From Bacteroidales bacterium (GTDB lineage Bacteria; Bacteroidota; Bacteroidia; Bacteroidales; Muribaculaceae), in assembly GCA_022009815.1 (NCBI GenBank), contig CP091725.1:1426001-1490000 (forward strand): a stretch of DNA of 64,000 nucleotides, written 5' to 3'. Shown here one piece after another: positions 1 to 8,899 of this stretch (the stretch's first letter is position 1; every line of letters starts with the position of its first letter). Made by a program: the position numbers and the translations under genes. A model generated the notes under the pieces. It saw only the letters and a list, made by a program, of their open reading frames with translations, did not search any database and had not been told where the DNA came from.

Positions 1-1870
1 CGAGCAAACGCTTGCCGCCCTGGAAATCACCCCGACGGAAGAGATGCAGGAGGGCGAATTCACGGTGACCATCAACAACAGCAACGAGGGAGCCGTGGTG
101 AGATACTACATCATGAAGGATTGGAAAATGTTTAAGGAGATTTCGGAATATACCGGACCGATCACTATTTCGGAAATAGGCAACATCGACATCTATGCAA
201 TCGCCGAGGACGGCGACAAATGCTCGCCCGAGGCGCATCAGCATTATTATGTCGAGAAGAAAACCAACAGCCCTTGCAGTCTTGTGACATTCTGCGGAAT
301 GAACGTCAAAGACAAAGCGTTTGCTGCAAAGTTCGGCAAGAGTGTTGCGTATAGGGAGACAAAGGACGCCGGCGTGCTGACGTTGAGCTATGCCGACATC
401 AACGCCGCCGACAATAAATACAACACAGGCATCAACGCTATGGACGGGACGCTGATTGTTGAACTGGTGGGCAACTCTACTATCGCAGCCGAAGCCTACG
501 GCATCACGATGGGTACACAAGGTCCGGGCATCGGCGGCAAGGGCGGCAACCTGATTGTCCGCGGCACGACCGGCTCGGAAGTGCTGACTTTCAACATCTC
601 CGACAAAGGTATGGGCATCTATGCATATCTTGCCGATGTGACAATCGAAAACTGTACGGTTGTTGTCAACGGCGCGCGTGATGGCATAGTCATGAAGTCG
701 GGCCACGACGATGGCTATCTGACCGTGCGCGGCAAGAATACCGTGCTTAACCTCAACGGCAGCAATGCCGCTATGGAAAATGTGTCGGACTTGATGCTTG
801 AAGACGGCTTGGAGATTGTAGAGCCGGAAGGCGGATATTTCAGTTATACGGGTTCTGGTGGCACGGTGTTTGACCCCAGCACCAAGGCGGTGGCCACCCA
901 TGTGGTTATCCGTTATGTCGACAATGGACTCCAAAGCCCGATGTTCTCGCATCGCGCCACAACATTTGCCGAGCCGTTTGAGCTTTACATCTACAACCCC
1001 AACGTAGACGGAAAGAAGAACGAACGTGGAACGGTGATTTATAAAGTCGTTCCGGCGGGCATAAGCGACCCAAGCCTCATAAAGGAGCAGCCGTATTACG
1101 GCAAGGGCATCCTTATTGAAGAAACGTCGACGGTATACGCTTACGTTGTCGACGGCAAGGAACAGAGTGAAACGGCAGTGGTCGAGTATGTATACGCACC
1201 CAATGTGCCGCAGATTGAGAAAGAGCAGACAACTGACTTCGGCAACGACCTCACCGACAGCGACGGCAATGCCTTGACGGTGGAAAACGTTGTGGTCAAC
1301 AACGTGTACTACAACCTCCCGGCCGACAGCGGCAACGGCTACGACACTGCAGGAAAATGCGTTGTGGTCAACACACCGATGTCGGAAGACGCGTTTGTCG
1401 GCAATGACTCTCCGGCGACACCGTCGGAAGGCGACAATTTCGAATGGTTCAATGGAATGATTGTGGTTGTCGGCGGAACAGGAACCGTTGAGATTACCTG
1501 CGAGACGGTAGGCACTATGGTTCTTGCCGTGAGAAAGGGCAATGACGAGCCTGCGTATTATACGCAAAGCTCGGAAAACACCGTTGTGGTAAACTACGAT
1601 AACAACACACCGGAATATCTGTATATCTACGCTGTGGATACGGCTGCGGGAAAGAAAAAGACGCGTGAGGTGTCGGCAGCCGCAGACTGCCTCAAGATTT
1701 ACGGAATGAAGGTGACTCCGACCACGGTTGTGACAGGTGTTGAAAGCATCTTTGAGGATTCTGAGACACCGGGAGAACGCGTGATCTACGACCTCAACGG
1801 CCGCCGTTGCACGGAGCCGCTCGAGCCGGGCGTGTATATCGTGAACCGAAAGAAGGTGATTATAAGATAG
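1..1870 (+). CDS. Secreted carbohydrate-binding-domain protein with C-terminal sorting signal (5' partial)
   Basis: The reading frame is open from the window edge, so the true start lies upstream; the first in-frame ATG is at 44. The visible ~620 residues contain a glycine-rich stretch (GIGGKGGNLIVRG, about residue 165 counted from that ATG) typical of right-handed parallel beta-helix or DUF4353-like carbohydrate-binding domains, then Ig/chitobiase-like beta domains. The last ~30 residues (YDLNGRR...PGVYIVNRKKVIIR) have the form of a Bacteroidota type IX secretion C-terminal domain: a Y-D-L-N-G-R motif, a turn with PG-V-Y-I, and a basic end. It is therefore probably secreted and surface-attached. 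Enzymatic function is not evident. The stop at 1868-1870 is followed about 90 bp later by the convergent end of the GT2 gene. Confidence 0.75.
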   Translation, partial: EQTLAALEITPTEEMQEGEFTVTINNSNEGAVVRYYIMKDWKMFKEISEYTGPITISEIGNIDIYAIAEDGDKCSPEAHQHYYVEKKTNSPCSLVTFCGMNVKDKAFAAKFGKSVAYRETKDAGVLTLSYADINAADNKYNTGINAMDGTLIVELVGNSTIAAEAYGITMGTQGPGIGGKGGNLIVRGTTGSEVLTFNISDKGMGIYAYLADVTIENCTVVVNGARDGIVMKSGHDDGYLTVRGKNTVLNLNGSNAAMENVSDLMLEDGLEIVEPEGGYFSYTGSGGTVFDPSTKAVATHVVIRYVDNGLQSPMFSHRATTFAEPFELYIYNPNVDGKKNERGTVIYKVVPAGISDPSLIKEQPYYGKGILIEETSTVYAYVVDGKEQSETAVVEYVYAPNVPQIEKEQTTDFGNDLTDSDGNALTVENVVVNNVYYNLPADSGNGYDTAGKCVVVNTPMSEDAFVGNDSPATPSEGDNFEWFNGMIVVVGGTGTVEITCETVGTMVLAVRKGNDEPAYYTQSSENTVVVNYDNNTPEYLYIYAVDTAAGKKKTREVSAAADCLKIYGMKVTPTTVVTGVESIFEDSETPGERVIYDLNGRRCTEPLEPGVYIVNRKKVIIR

Positions 1871-1959
1871 CCTGATAAGTACAACCGATAGAAGAGATGC
1901 GCGTCAAGCGCCGGCACATCCCGGAGTTTGACGCGCATTTATTTGTTTGTTCAACAATG

Positions 1960-2967
1960 TCAAACCAAGTCGCTGTAATGGCGTATACGGCGCAGGTTGT
2001 AGTCGAGGATGATATTGCGGTGGCAGCAAGGGAAGTCGCCCATTATGCTGCGCTGCGGCCTCACGTTGTCGTATCGGCTTTTCTGGTGGCGGTAGTCGTT
2101 GTGCGCGCGCAGGATTGCACGAGCGTTTGCAAAATCCATCTTCGCCAAAAAGACGAAGAACGCTAGTGTGTCATACAGCCGTCTAATCAAGAGCATCCGT
2201 CGGCCTTCGCGCGGCGGCAGATTCTTGTAGAGCAGAAACAGATTGTTGCGGAAGTTGAGGTAGGTTTTCTTCGGGTTTGACGCCGGCAGGCTGCCGCCGC
2301 CAAGATGGAACACCACGCTCTGCGGAATGACCCGTATCGCCTGTCCGCGCTGGTGCAGACGCCAGCACAGGTCGATTTCCTCCATGTGGGCGAAGAAATC
2401 CTTGTCGAGACCACCAGCGGCGAGATATTCCTCCGTGCGCACCGTCATTGCGGCACCAGTAGCCCAGAAAATGTCGGTGATGTCGTTGTATTGTCCGTTG
2501 TCGGTCTCCACGGTGTCGAATATTCGTCCGCGGCAGAAAGGATATCCATGCTTGTCGATGAATCCCCCCGACGCACCAGCATATTCAAATTTCGAGTGGT
2601 CGGCGTCGCTCAGAATCTTAGGCTGGCACGCAGCCACTTCCGGGTGTGCCTCCATATATTCGTATAGCGGACGTATCCATTCCGGTGTCGCGGCAACATC
2701 GCTGTTGAGCAGCACGCTGTAGCGGTAGCCCAGTTCGCGGATTGCACGGTTGTAGCCTTCGGCATATCCGTAGTTTTTGTCGAAGCAAAGAGTGCGCACG
2801 TCGGGAAATTCCTGTTTCAACACGCTTAGCGACTCGTCGGTGCTGCCGTTGTCGACCACCACTACGTCGGCAATGTCGTTGCTGTTGGCAGCCACCACCG
2901 ACGGCAGGTAACGGCGCAGCAGCGCCGCACCGTTCCAATTGAGTATGATTATTCCTACGGGTTTCAT
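1960..2967 (-). CDS. Family 2 glycosyltransferase (rhamnosyltransferase-like)
   Basis: The 335-aa protein has an N-terminal GT-A fold: IILNWNG at residues ~7-13, the nucleotide-binding VVVDNGSTDES at ~36-46, and LLNSDV (DXD-equivalent) at ~86-91. The acceptor region WATGAAMTVR...GGLDKDFFAHMEEIDLCWRL is the pattern common to WbbL-type GT2 enzymes. It likely adds a sugar to a cell-surface glycan from an NDP-sugar; donor and acceptor cannot be told from sequence. The C-terminal ~70 residues are basic and hydrophobic, suggesting membrane association. Its ATG overlaps the stop of the upstream acyltransferase by 4 bp (ATGA), so it is the last gene of an mtaB-acyltransferase-GT2 operon with translational coupling. 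Confidence 0.88.
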   Translation of the reverse strand: MKPVGIIILNWNGAALLRRYLPSVVAANSNDIADVVVVDNGSTDESLSVLKQEFPDVRTLCFDKNYGYAEGYNRAIRELGYRYSVLLNSDVAATPEWIRPLYEYMEAHPEVAACQPKILSDADHSKFEYAGASGGFIDKHGYPFCRGRIFDTVETDNGQYNDITDIFWATGAAMTVRTEEYLAAGGLDKDFFAHMEEIDLCWRLHQRGQAIRVIPQSVVFHLGGGSLPASNPKKTYLNFRNNLFLLYKNLPPREGRRMLLIRRLYDTLAFFVFLAKMDFANARAILRAHNDYRHQKSRYDNVRPQRSIMGDFPCCHRNIILDYNLRRIRHYSDLV

Positions 2968-3866
2968 TTTTTATTCAGTTTGCGGCGCCAGCGGTTGTGC
3001 GACCACAGCCATGCATCCGGTTGGCGCAGTATTGTTTGTTCGAGCAGAAGGGCGTAGCGGTCGGTCACGAAATTCTCGTCGGTCTCCGCCACATTGTCGG
3101 CGATAGGCACAATCCTTGCGCGGTAGTGTCCGCGGCTGGTGCGCTCAACGTCGGCATACATAGCCGCCGCCTTTAGTTTACGCAGCAGCATCTCCGTGCC
3201 GGAGATAAACGGAGTGTCTTGGTTGAGGAAACGTATGCTGTGGTGCCCGTCGTTATGGCTTGGCTTCTGGTCGGAGATGAATCCGGTGACAAATACTCCG
3301 CCGTTGTGGCGAGCCTGCAGCAAAGCGCGCAGCACACCGTTTTTCGGGATAGAAGTAGAGTGGAAACGTTTGCGCAGATTGAACCAGAATCGATCGAACC
3401 ACTTGTTGCGCAACGGGCGGTAGACCTGTGAATACTCAACATTGTCGGCGCGGTATACCCACAGCGTTATCGACGTGATCCATTCCCAGTTGCCGAAATG
3501 CGAGCAATACAAGCCTATCGACCGTCCGTCTTTGGCGATGCGTTCCACGTGCTCAATGTCTTCAAACACCATGCGTCGTCGCATCTCGTCGTCGCTGATG
3601 TGGAGCAGCTTTATCGTTTCGACAAACACGTCGGTGAAGTTGCGGTAGAAGCGCTTCACGATGTCGCGACGTTCCGCCTCTGTCTTGTCGGGGAATGCCG
3701 CGGCAATATTGGCTTCGACCAGCCTCCGGCGGTAGCGCACCACAGACGCAGCCACCCATGCCAGCGCGTCGGACAGCGCATAGAGTGCGCCGAACGGCAG
3801 CAGCGCCACGGAGTGGAGCAACAGCCAAAGAGGCGAATATGCTATGCGTTGCAGTGTCGTGCTCAT
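2964..3866 (-). CDS. LpxL/HtrB-type lysophospholipid (lipid A) acyltransferase
   Basis: The 300-aa protein of the HtrB/LpxL/MsbB family transfers a fatty acyl chain from acyl-ACP to a lipid A precursor on the inner face of the cytoplasmic membrane. An N-terminal hydrophobic segment (residues ~8-45, PLWLLLHSVALLPFGALYAL) acts as membrane anchor. The catalytic HX4(D/E) signature is seen as HFGNWE at ~125-130. It overlaps by 4 bp both the end of mtaB upstream and the start of the GT2 gene downstream, so it is in the middle of a coupled three-gene operon. Which acyl position it modifies cannot be decided from sequence. Family assignment is firm. Confidence 0.88.
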   Translation of the reverse strand: MSTTLQRIAYSPLWLLLHSVALLPFGALYALSDALAWVAASVVRYRRRLVEANIAAAFPDKTEAERRDIVKRFYRNFTDVFVETIKLLHISDDEMRRRMVFEDIEHVERIAKDGRSIGLYCSHFGNWEWITSITLWVYRADNVEYSQVYRPLRNKWFDRFWFNLRKRFHSTSIPKNGVLRALLQARHNGGVFVTGFISDQKPSHNDGHHSIRFLNQDTPFISGTEMLLRKLKAAAMYADVERTSRGHYRARIVPIADNVAETDENFVTDRYALLLEQTILRQPDAWLWSHNRWRRKLNKK

Positions 3867-5181
3867 ACGATTTCAGCTTTTATAAGGTCGTCATGTCCGA
3901 GAGGCTCCACAAGGCGTACGTTTACGATAGTGTTGCTCAGTCGCTGGTCGGCAGGCACCGCCACACGCAGGTAGTTGTCGGTGAAACCTTTCATCAGTCC
4001 GTCGTCGTCGACAGCGTGTTCAAACAGCACCGGACGCACCGTGCCGAGATATTTTTTTGTGAATGCCGCCAGTTTGCGGTCAGACAGCGCCATCATGCGC
4101 CGAGTGCGCAAATGCTTGGTGTGCTGGTCCACGACGTATGGGATTTCAGCGCCATCGTGTCGGGACGTTCGGAGTAGGAGAACACGTGCAGGCGAGTGAT
4201 GTCGAGACTGTCGACAAACGAACGCGAATCCTCAAAAATCTCAGGAGTTTCGCCGCGCATACCCGTAATAAGGTCCACTCCGATGAAAGCGTCAGGGATA
4301 AGGCGTTTAATTGCAGCCACCTTATCGGCAAACAGCTGACGGTCGTAGTGGCGGCGCATCAGTTTCAGCATCTCGTCGCTTCCCGACTGCAAAGGGATGT
4401 GGAAATGCGGCATGAAATGCTTTGAACCGGCGCAAAATTCAATGACATCGTCGGTCAGCAAGTCGGGCTCAATCGAAGATATTCGATAGCGCTCGATGCC
4501 CTCCACAGAGTCGAGGCAGCGCAGCAGGTCGATGAAACGTTCGCCCGTGTCATATCCGAAGTCGCCGATGTTTACTCCCGTGATTACAATCTCCTTGCCA
4601 CCGTCGGCGGCAGCCCGACGAGCCTGTTCGGCAAGGTCGGCAATCCGTCCGCTGCGGCTGCGTCCGCGGGCACGGGGGATAGTGCAATAGCTGCAATAAT
4701 AGTTGCAGCCGTCCTGCACCTTAAGGAAAAACCTGGTGCGGTCGCCTCGCGAGCACGAAGGGATAAACTGCCGGATGTCTTTCAGCGCAGTCACTTTCAC
4801 CGTCGGCTCATGGTCGGCATACCAGCGGTCGACAAAGTCGGCTATTTCTTCCTTTTGGTCGTTTCCCACCACGATGTCGACGCCTTCGATGTCGGCCACC
4901 TCCTCGCTGTTCAGTTGGGCATAGCATCCCGTCACCACCATCACGGCATCCGGGTATCGGCGCGACAGTTTTCGGATTTCCTGTCGGCATTTCTTGTTAG
5001 CCAATTCCGTCACCGAGCAAGTGTTGACCACGCAAATGTCGGGCGTCTCGCCCGCCTGCACAGGTTGTGCACCACGGTCGGCGAGAAGCTTGCCGATGGT
5101 AGAAGTCTCGGCAAAGTTAAGTTTGCATCCCAACGTGTGGAATGCCACCTTCTTATTGTCAAAAGTTGTATTGTCTATCAT
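3863..5181 (-). CDS. mtaB: tRNA ct6A/t6A(37) methylthiotransferase MtaB (frameshifted)
   Basis: This radical-SAM enzyme converts t6A37 to ms2t6A37 in tRNAs reading ANN codons. The N-terminal UPF0004 domain has LGCKLNFAET and VNTCSVT cysteines, and the radical-SAM motif CNYYCSYC lies near residue 150. The C-terminal TRAM-like part runs on in another frame after an interruption at 4144-4146: adding one A to the minus-strand AAA run restores ...MALK-IPYVVDQHTKHL... as a continuous protein of ~439 aa. I chose the ATG at 5181 (MIDNTTFDNKK) because the longer ORF upstream is only translated repeat sequence and the promoter TATCTTTG lies at 5189-5196. The transcript would have almost no leader. It heads an operon with the acyltransferase and GT2. 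Confidence 0.85.
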
Positions 5182-5188
5182 TTGAGTA

Positions 5189-5419
5189 CAAAGATAGTGC
5201 AAGCCGAGAGAAGAGCAAAACAAACTTGTTTGAATTTGCTCGTCCGAGGCGTAGCCTATCTTATGAAAAGATAGTGCAAGCCGAGAGAAGAGCAAAACAA
5301 ACTTGTTTGAATTTGCTCGTCCGAGGCGTAGCCTATCTTATGAAAAGATAGTGCAAGCCGAGAGAAGAGCAAAACAAACTTGTTTGATTTTGCACATCCG
5401 AGGCGCAGGCTATGTTATG
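5189..5419 (-). repeat. Three tandem 77-bp hairpin-promoter elements (family HP, copies 1a-1c)
   Basis: Three head-to-tail units (5189-5265, 5266-5342, 5343-5419) read toward mtaB on the minus strand. 1a and 1b are identical apart from the first base; 1c differs at a few sites. Each unit, read on the minus strand, holds ATAGGC-type sequence, a long hairpin (GAGCAAAACAAAC-tt-GTTTGaATTTGCTC as seen on the plus strand) and then CTTGCACTATCTTTG. TATCTTTG matches the Bacteroidota -7 box TAnnTTTG, and copy 1a places it just before the mtaB ATG. Short ORFs across this block are only translated repeat. Confidence 0.8.
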
Positions 5420-5463
5420 TTTTCTCCGGCATTCAGCGCAGTGCGCTTCAGAAAAAGCAGTCG

Positions 5464-5670
5464 TTATTGTTTGTTGCGCAGTTCAGCAATCAAGTCGTTG
5501 ATGATATATGTGTCACTCATCAAGTGAAGCCCGTATTTCTCATCATGGAGCATACGGCTGGTTTCGGAATCGTAAAACAACTCCAGTGCACGTTCGTTTG
5601 AGATGTTGAGCGTGTCGGCAAGCTGCTTGACGATTCTTGCTATTTTGTTCCACAAAAGAAAGTCCTTCAT
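5464..5670 (-). CDS. DUF3791-type small protein
   Basis: The 68-aa acidic-helical protein carries the pattern IARIVKQLADTLNISNERAL...FYDSETSRML...SDTYIINDL, which matches the small DUF3791 proteins found next to DUF3990 genes in Bacteroidota. Its biochemical role is unknown. It starts 3 bp after the DUF3990 remnant and is the last gene of a three-gene minus-strand cluster (DUF3791 - DUF3990 - DUF3791-type). By gene arrangement such trios resemble toxin-antitoxin cassettes, with DUF3990 the ADP-ribosyltransferase-like partner; this is inference. Confidence 0.6.
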   Translation of the reverse strand: MKDFLLWNKIARIVKQLADTLNISNERALELFYDSETSRMLHDEKYGLHLMSDTYIINDLIAELRNKQ

Positions 5671-5673
5671 AAG

Positions 5674-5928
5674 CTAAATGATTTTATGAGATTTAAATGT
5701 CAGATGCTTGTCAGCAATGTCTTGGTTCAAGATGCATATTTGGAAGTTAGGTTTGTGGTAAATCAAAAGGCTCAAAGTCGTTTCCACAGTAGCATAACCA
5801 TTGATAAACGCTTCGATAGCGTCAATCACACGGTCGTCGGCGACGCCACCCTCCACGATGTCGTAGCCAGCCCACGACAGTCGATCCGTGGTAGAGAATT
5901 GATTTATCCATTCCGCCTCCTTTCCCAA
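5674..5928 (-). pseudogene. C-terminal remnant of a DUF3990 protein
   Basis: The 84 residues (from a TTG at 5928) include YDIVEGGVADDRV and FQICILNQDIADKHL, the conserved C-terminal half of DUF3990 proteins, whose normal length is about 150-160 aa with an N-terminal beginning like LYHGS. That N-terminal half is absent here: upstream in this frame lies only the overlapping DUF3791 gene. The reading frame overlaps the upstream DUF3791 gene by 25 bp. The protein as encoded would lack half of its domain, so it is called a truncated remnant. An alternative is that the fragment is still expressed as a small binding protein. Confidence 0.6.
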
Positions 5929-6146
5929 TTTTTCAAAGCCTCGACAACATCGTTGGCAACCGCCTCGCGGCTCTCGGTGTGCAGCGTGTCGTAGCAGTCC
6001 ACGATGAGATTTTTTATAAGACCAGCCCGTTCAAGCCTCCGTCTCATTTCGGCAGGTGTTATACCTAATTTTTTAGCGGAAGCCTCGATAGCCAATATCG
6101 TGAACGACAGGCGGTCAAGTTCAGCAGTACGTTTCATTGTCTCCAT
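5904..6146 (-). CDS. DUF3791-type protein
   Basis: The 80-aa protein starts at the ATG at 6146 (METMKRTAELDRL); the in-frame upstream extension is translated repeat. Visible pattern: ILAIEASAKKLGITPAEM, then RLERAGLIKNLI, then CYDTLHTESREAVANDVVEAL, the usual DUF3791 arrangement (helix, L-x-x-x-GLI, LHT-S, DDI-like). Function is unknown. It is driven by TATCTTTG of hairpin-promoter copy 2a (minus strand, 6172-6179), with a leader of ~25 nt. It overlaps the DUF3990 remnant that follows it. Confidence 0.6.
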   Translation of the reverse strand: METMKRTAELDRLSFTILAIEASAKKLGITPAEMRRRLERAGLIKNLIVDCYDTLHTESREAVANDVVEALKNWERRRNG

Positions 6147-6171
6147 TGCCGTAGATGTTGTTTGTTTTTTG

Positions 6172-6336
6172 CAAAGATAGTGCAAGCCGAGAGGAAAGAA
6201 AAGAGCTTGCTCGAATTTCTTTCCCGAGGCGCCGCCTATTTTATGAAAAGATAGTGCAAGCCGAGAGGAAAATGAAGTTTACTTCAATTTTTCCGAGGCG
6301 CCGCCGGTTTTATGCAAGAGCAAAACAAACAAGGTT
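6172..6336 (-). repeat. Hairpin-promoter elements, copies 2a, 2b and a fragment
   Basis: Copy 2a (6172-6245) has the stem GGAAAGAAAAGAGC-tt-GCTCGAATTTCTTTCC. Copy 2b (6246-6314) has GGAAAATGAAGT-tt-ACTTCAATTTTTCC. Both are unlike the stem of copies 1a-1c, although the flanks (AAAGATAGTGCAAGCCGAG... and CCGAGGCGCCGCC...TTTTATG) are almost unchanged. A broken third copy (GCAAGAGCAAAACAAACAAGG) runs to about 6336. TATCTTTG of copy 2a (6172-6179, minus strand) points at the DUF3791 gene. Confidence 0.75.
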
Positions 6337-6369
6337 GAAATAATATTCATCAGGGATTCCCTTTTTTCC

Positions 6370-6400
6370 TTTGTAAATAACCCATCATTCGTTACCTTTG
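6370..6400 (+). promoter_or_regulatory. Consensus Bacteroidota promoter for the gene at 6464
   Basis: TTTG at 6370-6373 and TACCTTTG at 6393-6400 are separated by 19 nt, an exact fit to TTTG-N19-21-TAnnTTTG. The transcript would have a leader of about 60 nt before the ATG at 6464. Confidence 0.7.
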
Positions 6401-6463
6401 TAAAAACCGCTTAAAAACAGACTATTTGCACGAAATTTGTAAACCTAAAACAATTAACGATAT

Positions 6464-7487
6464 ATGGGATTTTTTAGATACCTGACACTGCTTTTCTGCT
6501 TATGCACAATAACGTTGACACAGGCTCAACGCTATGAGGTGGACTGCCTTGTAAGCTCTGAAATAAAAGCTGTCGCAACAGACAAGCCAACGGAATTTGA
6601 CGGCACCCGCACCGTGCTCTATCTGCGCAACGGCACGCTCGTGAATGTGGTGGGACGCAAGGTTGCCGGAACCGACGGACAGGAAGCCTCGCATCTCAAG
6701 CAGGCCGGTGACACGCTTGATGTGAGGCAGATAAAAGCCGTGATTGAATACGACGGCAAGCACTATCTTGCCGAGGCCCGTTGGCTGAAATTCTCCGACC
6801 AGAATCCGGAATCCGCAACCGACATCTTCGCCGCCGACAATTTCCGTCCGCGTTCCCGGTTGACGGACTGGCTCAACCTGTCGCACATTGGTTTGCATTC
6901 ATCCGCCATGCGTGCCGTCTATAGCCCGATTCTTCCCATCGTGGCTCTTTTGCTTATGGTTGCGGCGGTGTGGGCTGCCTCCGCACCCGGTTTCTGCTCC
7001 TGTCCGCCCTGCCATTTGTCGTCTCCATATCCATATTGGTCTTTGTGGCGTTGGCCTTCTGCTATTTTTTCAGCGTTACAACGTTTGCCAAAGGCTCGTT
7101 TTCGGTGTGGCCTATCGTGGTGGGCTATCTGGCGCAGTGGCCAATGATATTGTTATCGTTGCATCTTGCAGGGAGCGTATGGCCTGCGATTGTGGTTTGC
7201 TATGGGATTCCGATGCTCATCAACGGTTTCCGGACGCGTCTGTATGGTGTTGTCATGACAGTTGTGGGCATAGTGGCTCTTCACGCGCTTGTTGTCGCGC
7301 TTGCTGTTACGGTTCAGGTTTCGCTGTGGATATTGATGGCTTTGTGTATAGCTTCCCCGTTGATTGGCTTTTTGTCACAGCAGGCATTGGCAAATTCTCC
7401 AATGCGTACAAGCAAAAATGGGTGGTGCGTGACGGCAAGTTGCAAAATGTGTCAATTCTGCATCAAGGAGACCGGATTGTTGAATGA
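6464..7487 (+). CDS. Exported multi-pass membrane protein, unknown function (two frameshifts)
   Basis: It starts with a signal peptide (MGFFRYLTLLFCLCTITLTQAQ), then a ~130-residue extracytoplasmic beta-rich part, followed by several hydrophobic helices (PIVALLLMVAAVW, LLLSALPFVVSISILVFVALAF and four more) and a short polar tail ending ...QNVSILHQGDRIVE. The protein is spread over three frames: a shift at 6972-6974 (restoring one G in TGTGGGCTG) and one at ~7389-7390 (restoring one G in ATTGGCAAA) rejoin it to ~341 aa. No catalytic motif is seen. It could be a membrane sensor or an integral membrane protein of unknown role. Confidence 0.55.
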
Positions 7488-7549
7488 TGGCTGTTACGGT
7501 CTGGCATCAGCGGCGGCGCTCACGCGGTCAGATTTTGCACTGTCTTATT

Positions 7550-7700
7550 CAAAGATAGGCTGCGGTTCGGCAAAACATTGTCAAGCAAGCTTGAATGTTT
7601 TTCACTCACCTTGCACTATCTTTGAATAAAATAGGCTTCGGTTCGGCAAAACATTGTCAAGCAAGCTTGAATGTTTTTCGCTCACCTTGCACTATCTTTG
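7550..7700 (+). repeat. Two tandem hairpin-promoter elements in plus orientation (copies 3a, 3b)
   Basis: Copies 7550-7624 and 7625-7700 are nearly identical. Each reads ATAGGC...CGGTTCGG, then a hairpin (AAAACATTGTCAAGC-aa-GCTTGAATGTTTTT), then CACCTTGCACTATCTTTG. The -7 box TATCTTTG lies at 7617-7624 and 7693-7700; the second sits 15 nt before the symporter ATG. The stem sequence is again different from all other copies, while its complementarity is kept. Confidence 0.75.
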
Positions 7701-7715
7701 CAGAAAAATTGTGTG

Positions 7716-8876
7716 ATGAAGAAATTTAGAATTGGGCTGTTGCCTCGAATTATCATAGCGATTGTGCTTGGTATCGGCGCAGGATTTATAATGCCGGAAG
7801 TGGTAGTGCGTCTGTTTGTCACGTTCAACGGGCTGTTCAGTCAGTTTCTCGGATTTATTATACCTCTGATTATCGTAGGTCTTGTCACGCCAGCCATCGC
7901 CGATATCGGCAAGGGCGCGGGCAAGATGCTTGTGGCAACAACGCTGCTGGCGTATGTCGCCACGGTGCTGTCTGGATTCCTGTCGTTCGGGGTGGGTGAT
8001 GTGGTGTTTCCGCATCTGATCACCAAAAACATCTCGATAGAACAGATAAGCGAGGCGCATGGCATAGAGCCGTTTTTCACGGTCGCCATCCCCGAGCCGT
8101 TGAACATTATGACTGCGCTTGTGATGGCCTTCACCGTGGGACTTGGACTCGCACATCTGAAATCCACAGCGCTGCGCGACGCGTTTGTAGACTTGAAGGA
8201 TATAATCGTTAAAACCATACAGGCTGTAATCTTGCCGCTGCTGCCGTTGTATATTTTCGGCATTTTTATGAATATGACGCATTCCGGCCAGGTGGTGCAT
8301 GTGTTGTCGGCGTTTATGAAGGTGATAGTTGTGATTTTCATACTTCACATTTTCCTTCTCATCTTTCAATTCAGCGTCGCCGGACTTGTGGCGAGGAAGA
8401 ATCCTTTCCGCCTGTTGCGCAATATGCTGCCGGCATACTTCACGGCGCTCGGCACATCGTCGTCGGCAGCGACCATCCCTGTGACGCTGCGCCAGACTAT
8501 TGCCAACGGCGTGGATGAGGGTGTGGCAGGATTTGTGGTGCCGTTGTGCGCCACGATACATTTGTCGGGCAGCACGCTGAAAATCGTTGCGTGCGCGCTG
8601 GCGTTGATGATGATGCAAGGCATTCCGTACGATTTTCAGATGTTTGCAGGTTTCATCTTTATGCTTGGCGTGACAATGGTGGCCGCTCCGGGAGTGCCCG
8701 GCGGAGCGATAATGGCGGCGCTGGGCATTCTGTCGTCGATGCTCGGCTTCGACCAAAACGCCCAGGCACTTATGATAGCCCTGTATATCGCTATGGACAG
8801 CTTCGGCACGGCATGCAACGTGACCGGTGATGGCGCTCTCGCGCTCATCATCGACCGTTGTTTCCGCAAGAAATAG
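7716..8876 (+). CDS. Dicarboxylate/amino acid:cation symporter (DAACS family)
   Basis: The 386-aa inner-membrane transporter has eight or more hydrophobic segments. The start MKKFRIGLLPRII at 7716 was chosen over an upstream in-frame start inside the repeat. Family features include GFIIPLIIVGLVTPAIADIG, the serine-rich hairpin GTSSSAATIPVT (~residues 246-257), and the C-terminal substrate-binding helix with DSFGTACNVTGDGALALI. These define the GltP/DctA-like Na+/H+-coupled carriers of glutamate, aspartate or C4-dicarboxylates; the substrate is not resolved. It is monocistronic: repeat copy 3b supplies the promoter, and it ends 24 bp from a convergent HD gene. Confidence 0.88.
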   Translation: MKKFRIGLLPRIIIAIVLGIGAGFIMPEVVVRLFVTFNGLFSQFLGFIIPLIIVGLVTPAIADIGKGAGKMLVATTLLAYVATVLSGFLSFGVGDVVFPHLITKNISIEQISEAHGIEPFFTVAIPEPLNIMTALVMAFTVGLGLAHLKSTALRDAFVDLKDIIVKTIQAVILPLLPLYIFGIFMNMTHSGQVVHVLSAFMKVIVVIFILHIFLLIFQFSVAGLVARKNPFRLLRNMLPAYFTALGTSSSAATIPVTLRQTIANGVDEGVAGFVVPLCATIHLSGSTLKIVACALALMMMQGIPYDFQMFAGFIFMLGVTMVAAPGVPGGAIMAALGILSSMLGFDQNAQALMIALYIAMDSFGTACNVTGDGALALIIDRCFRKK

Positions 8877-8899
8877 ACGCGAGGAAACCCCTTGATGCC

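Noticed and set aside
5142..5351. Short ORFs over the tandem repeats (proteins containing KIVQAERRAKQTC-like text)
   Set aside because: They are translations of the hairpin-promoter repeat itself, recur at every repeat locus and lack start context.
5189..5419. Tandem units suspected of being a CRISPR array
   Set aside because: The units are contiguous 77-bp repeats with no variable spacers and no cas genes; they carry a hairpin and promoter instead.
7692..8756. 354-aa ORF opposite the symporter
   Set aside because: It is a frame shadow with abnormal His/Arg-rich composition, fully overlapping a clear transporter gene.
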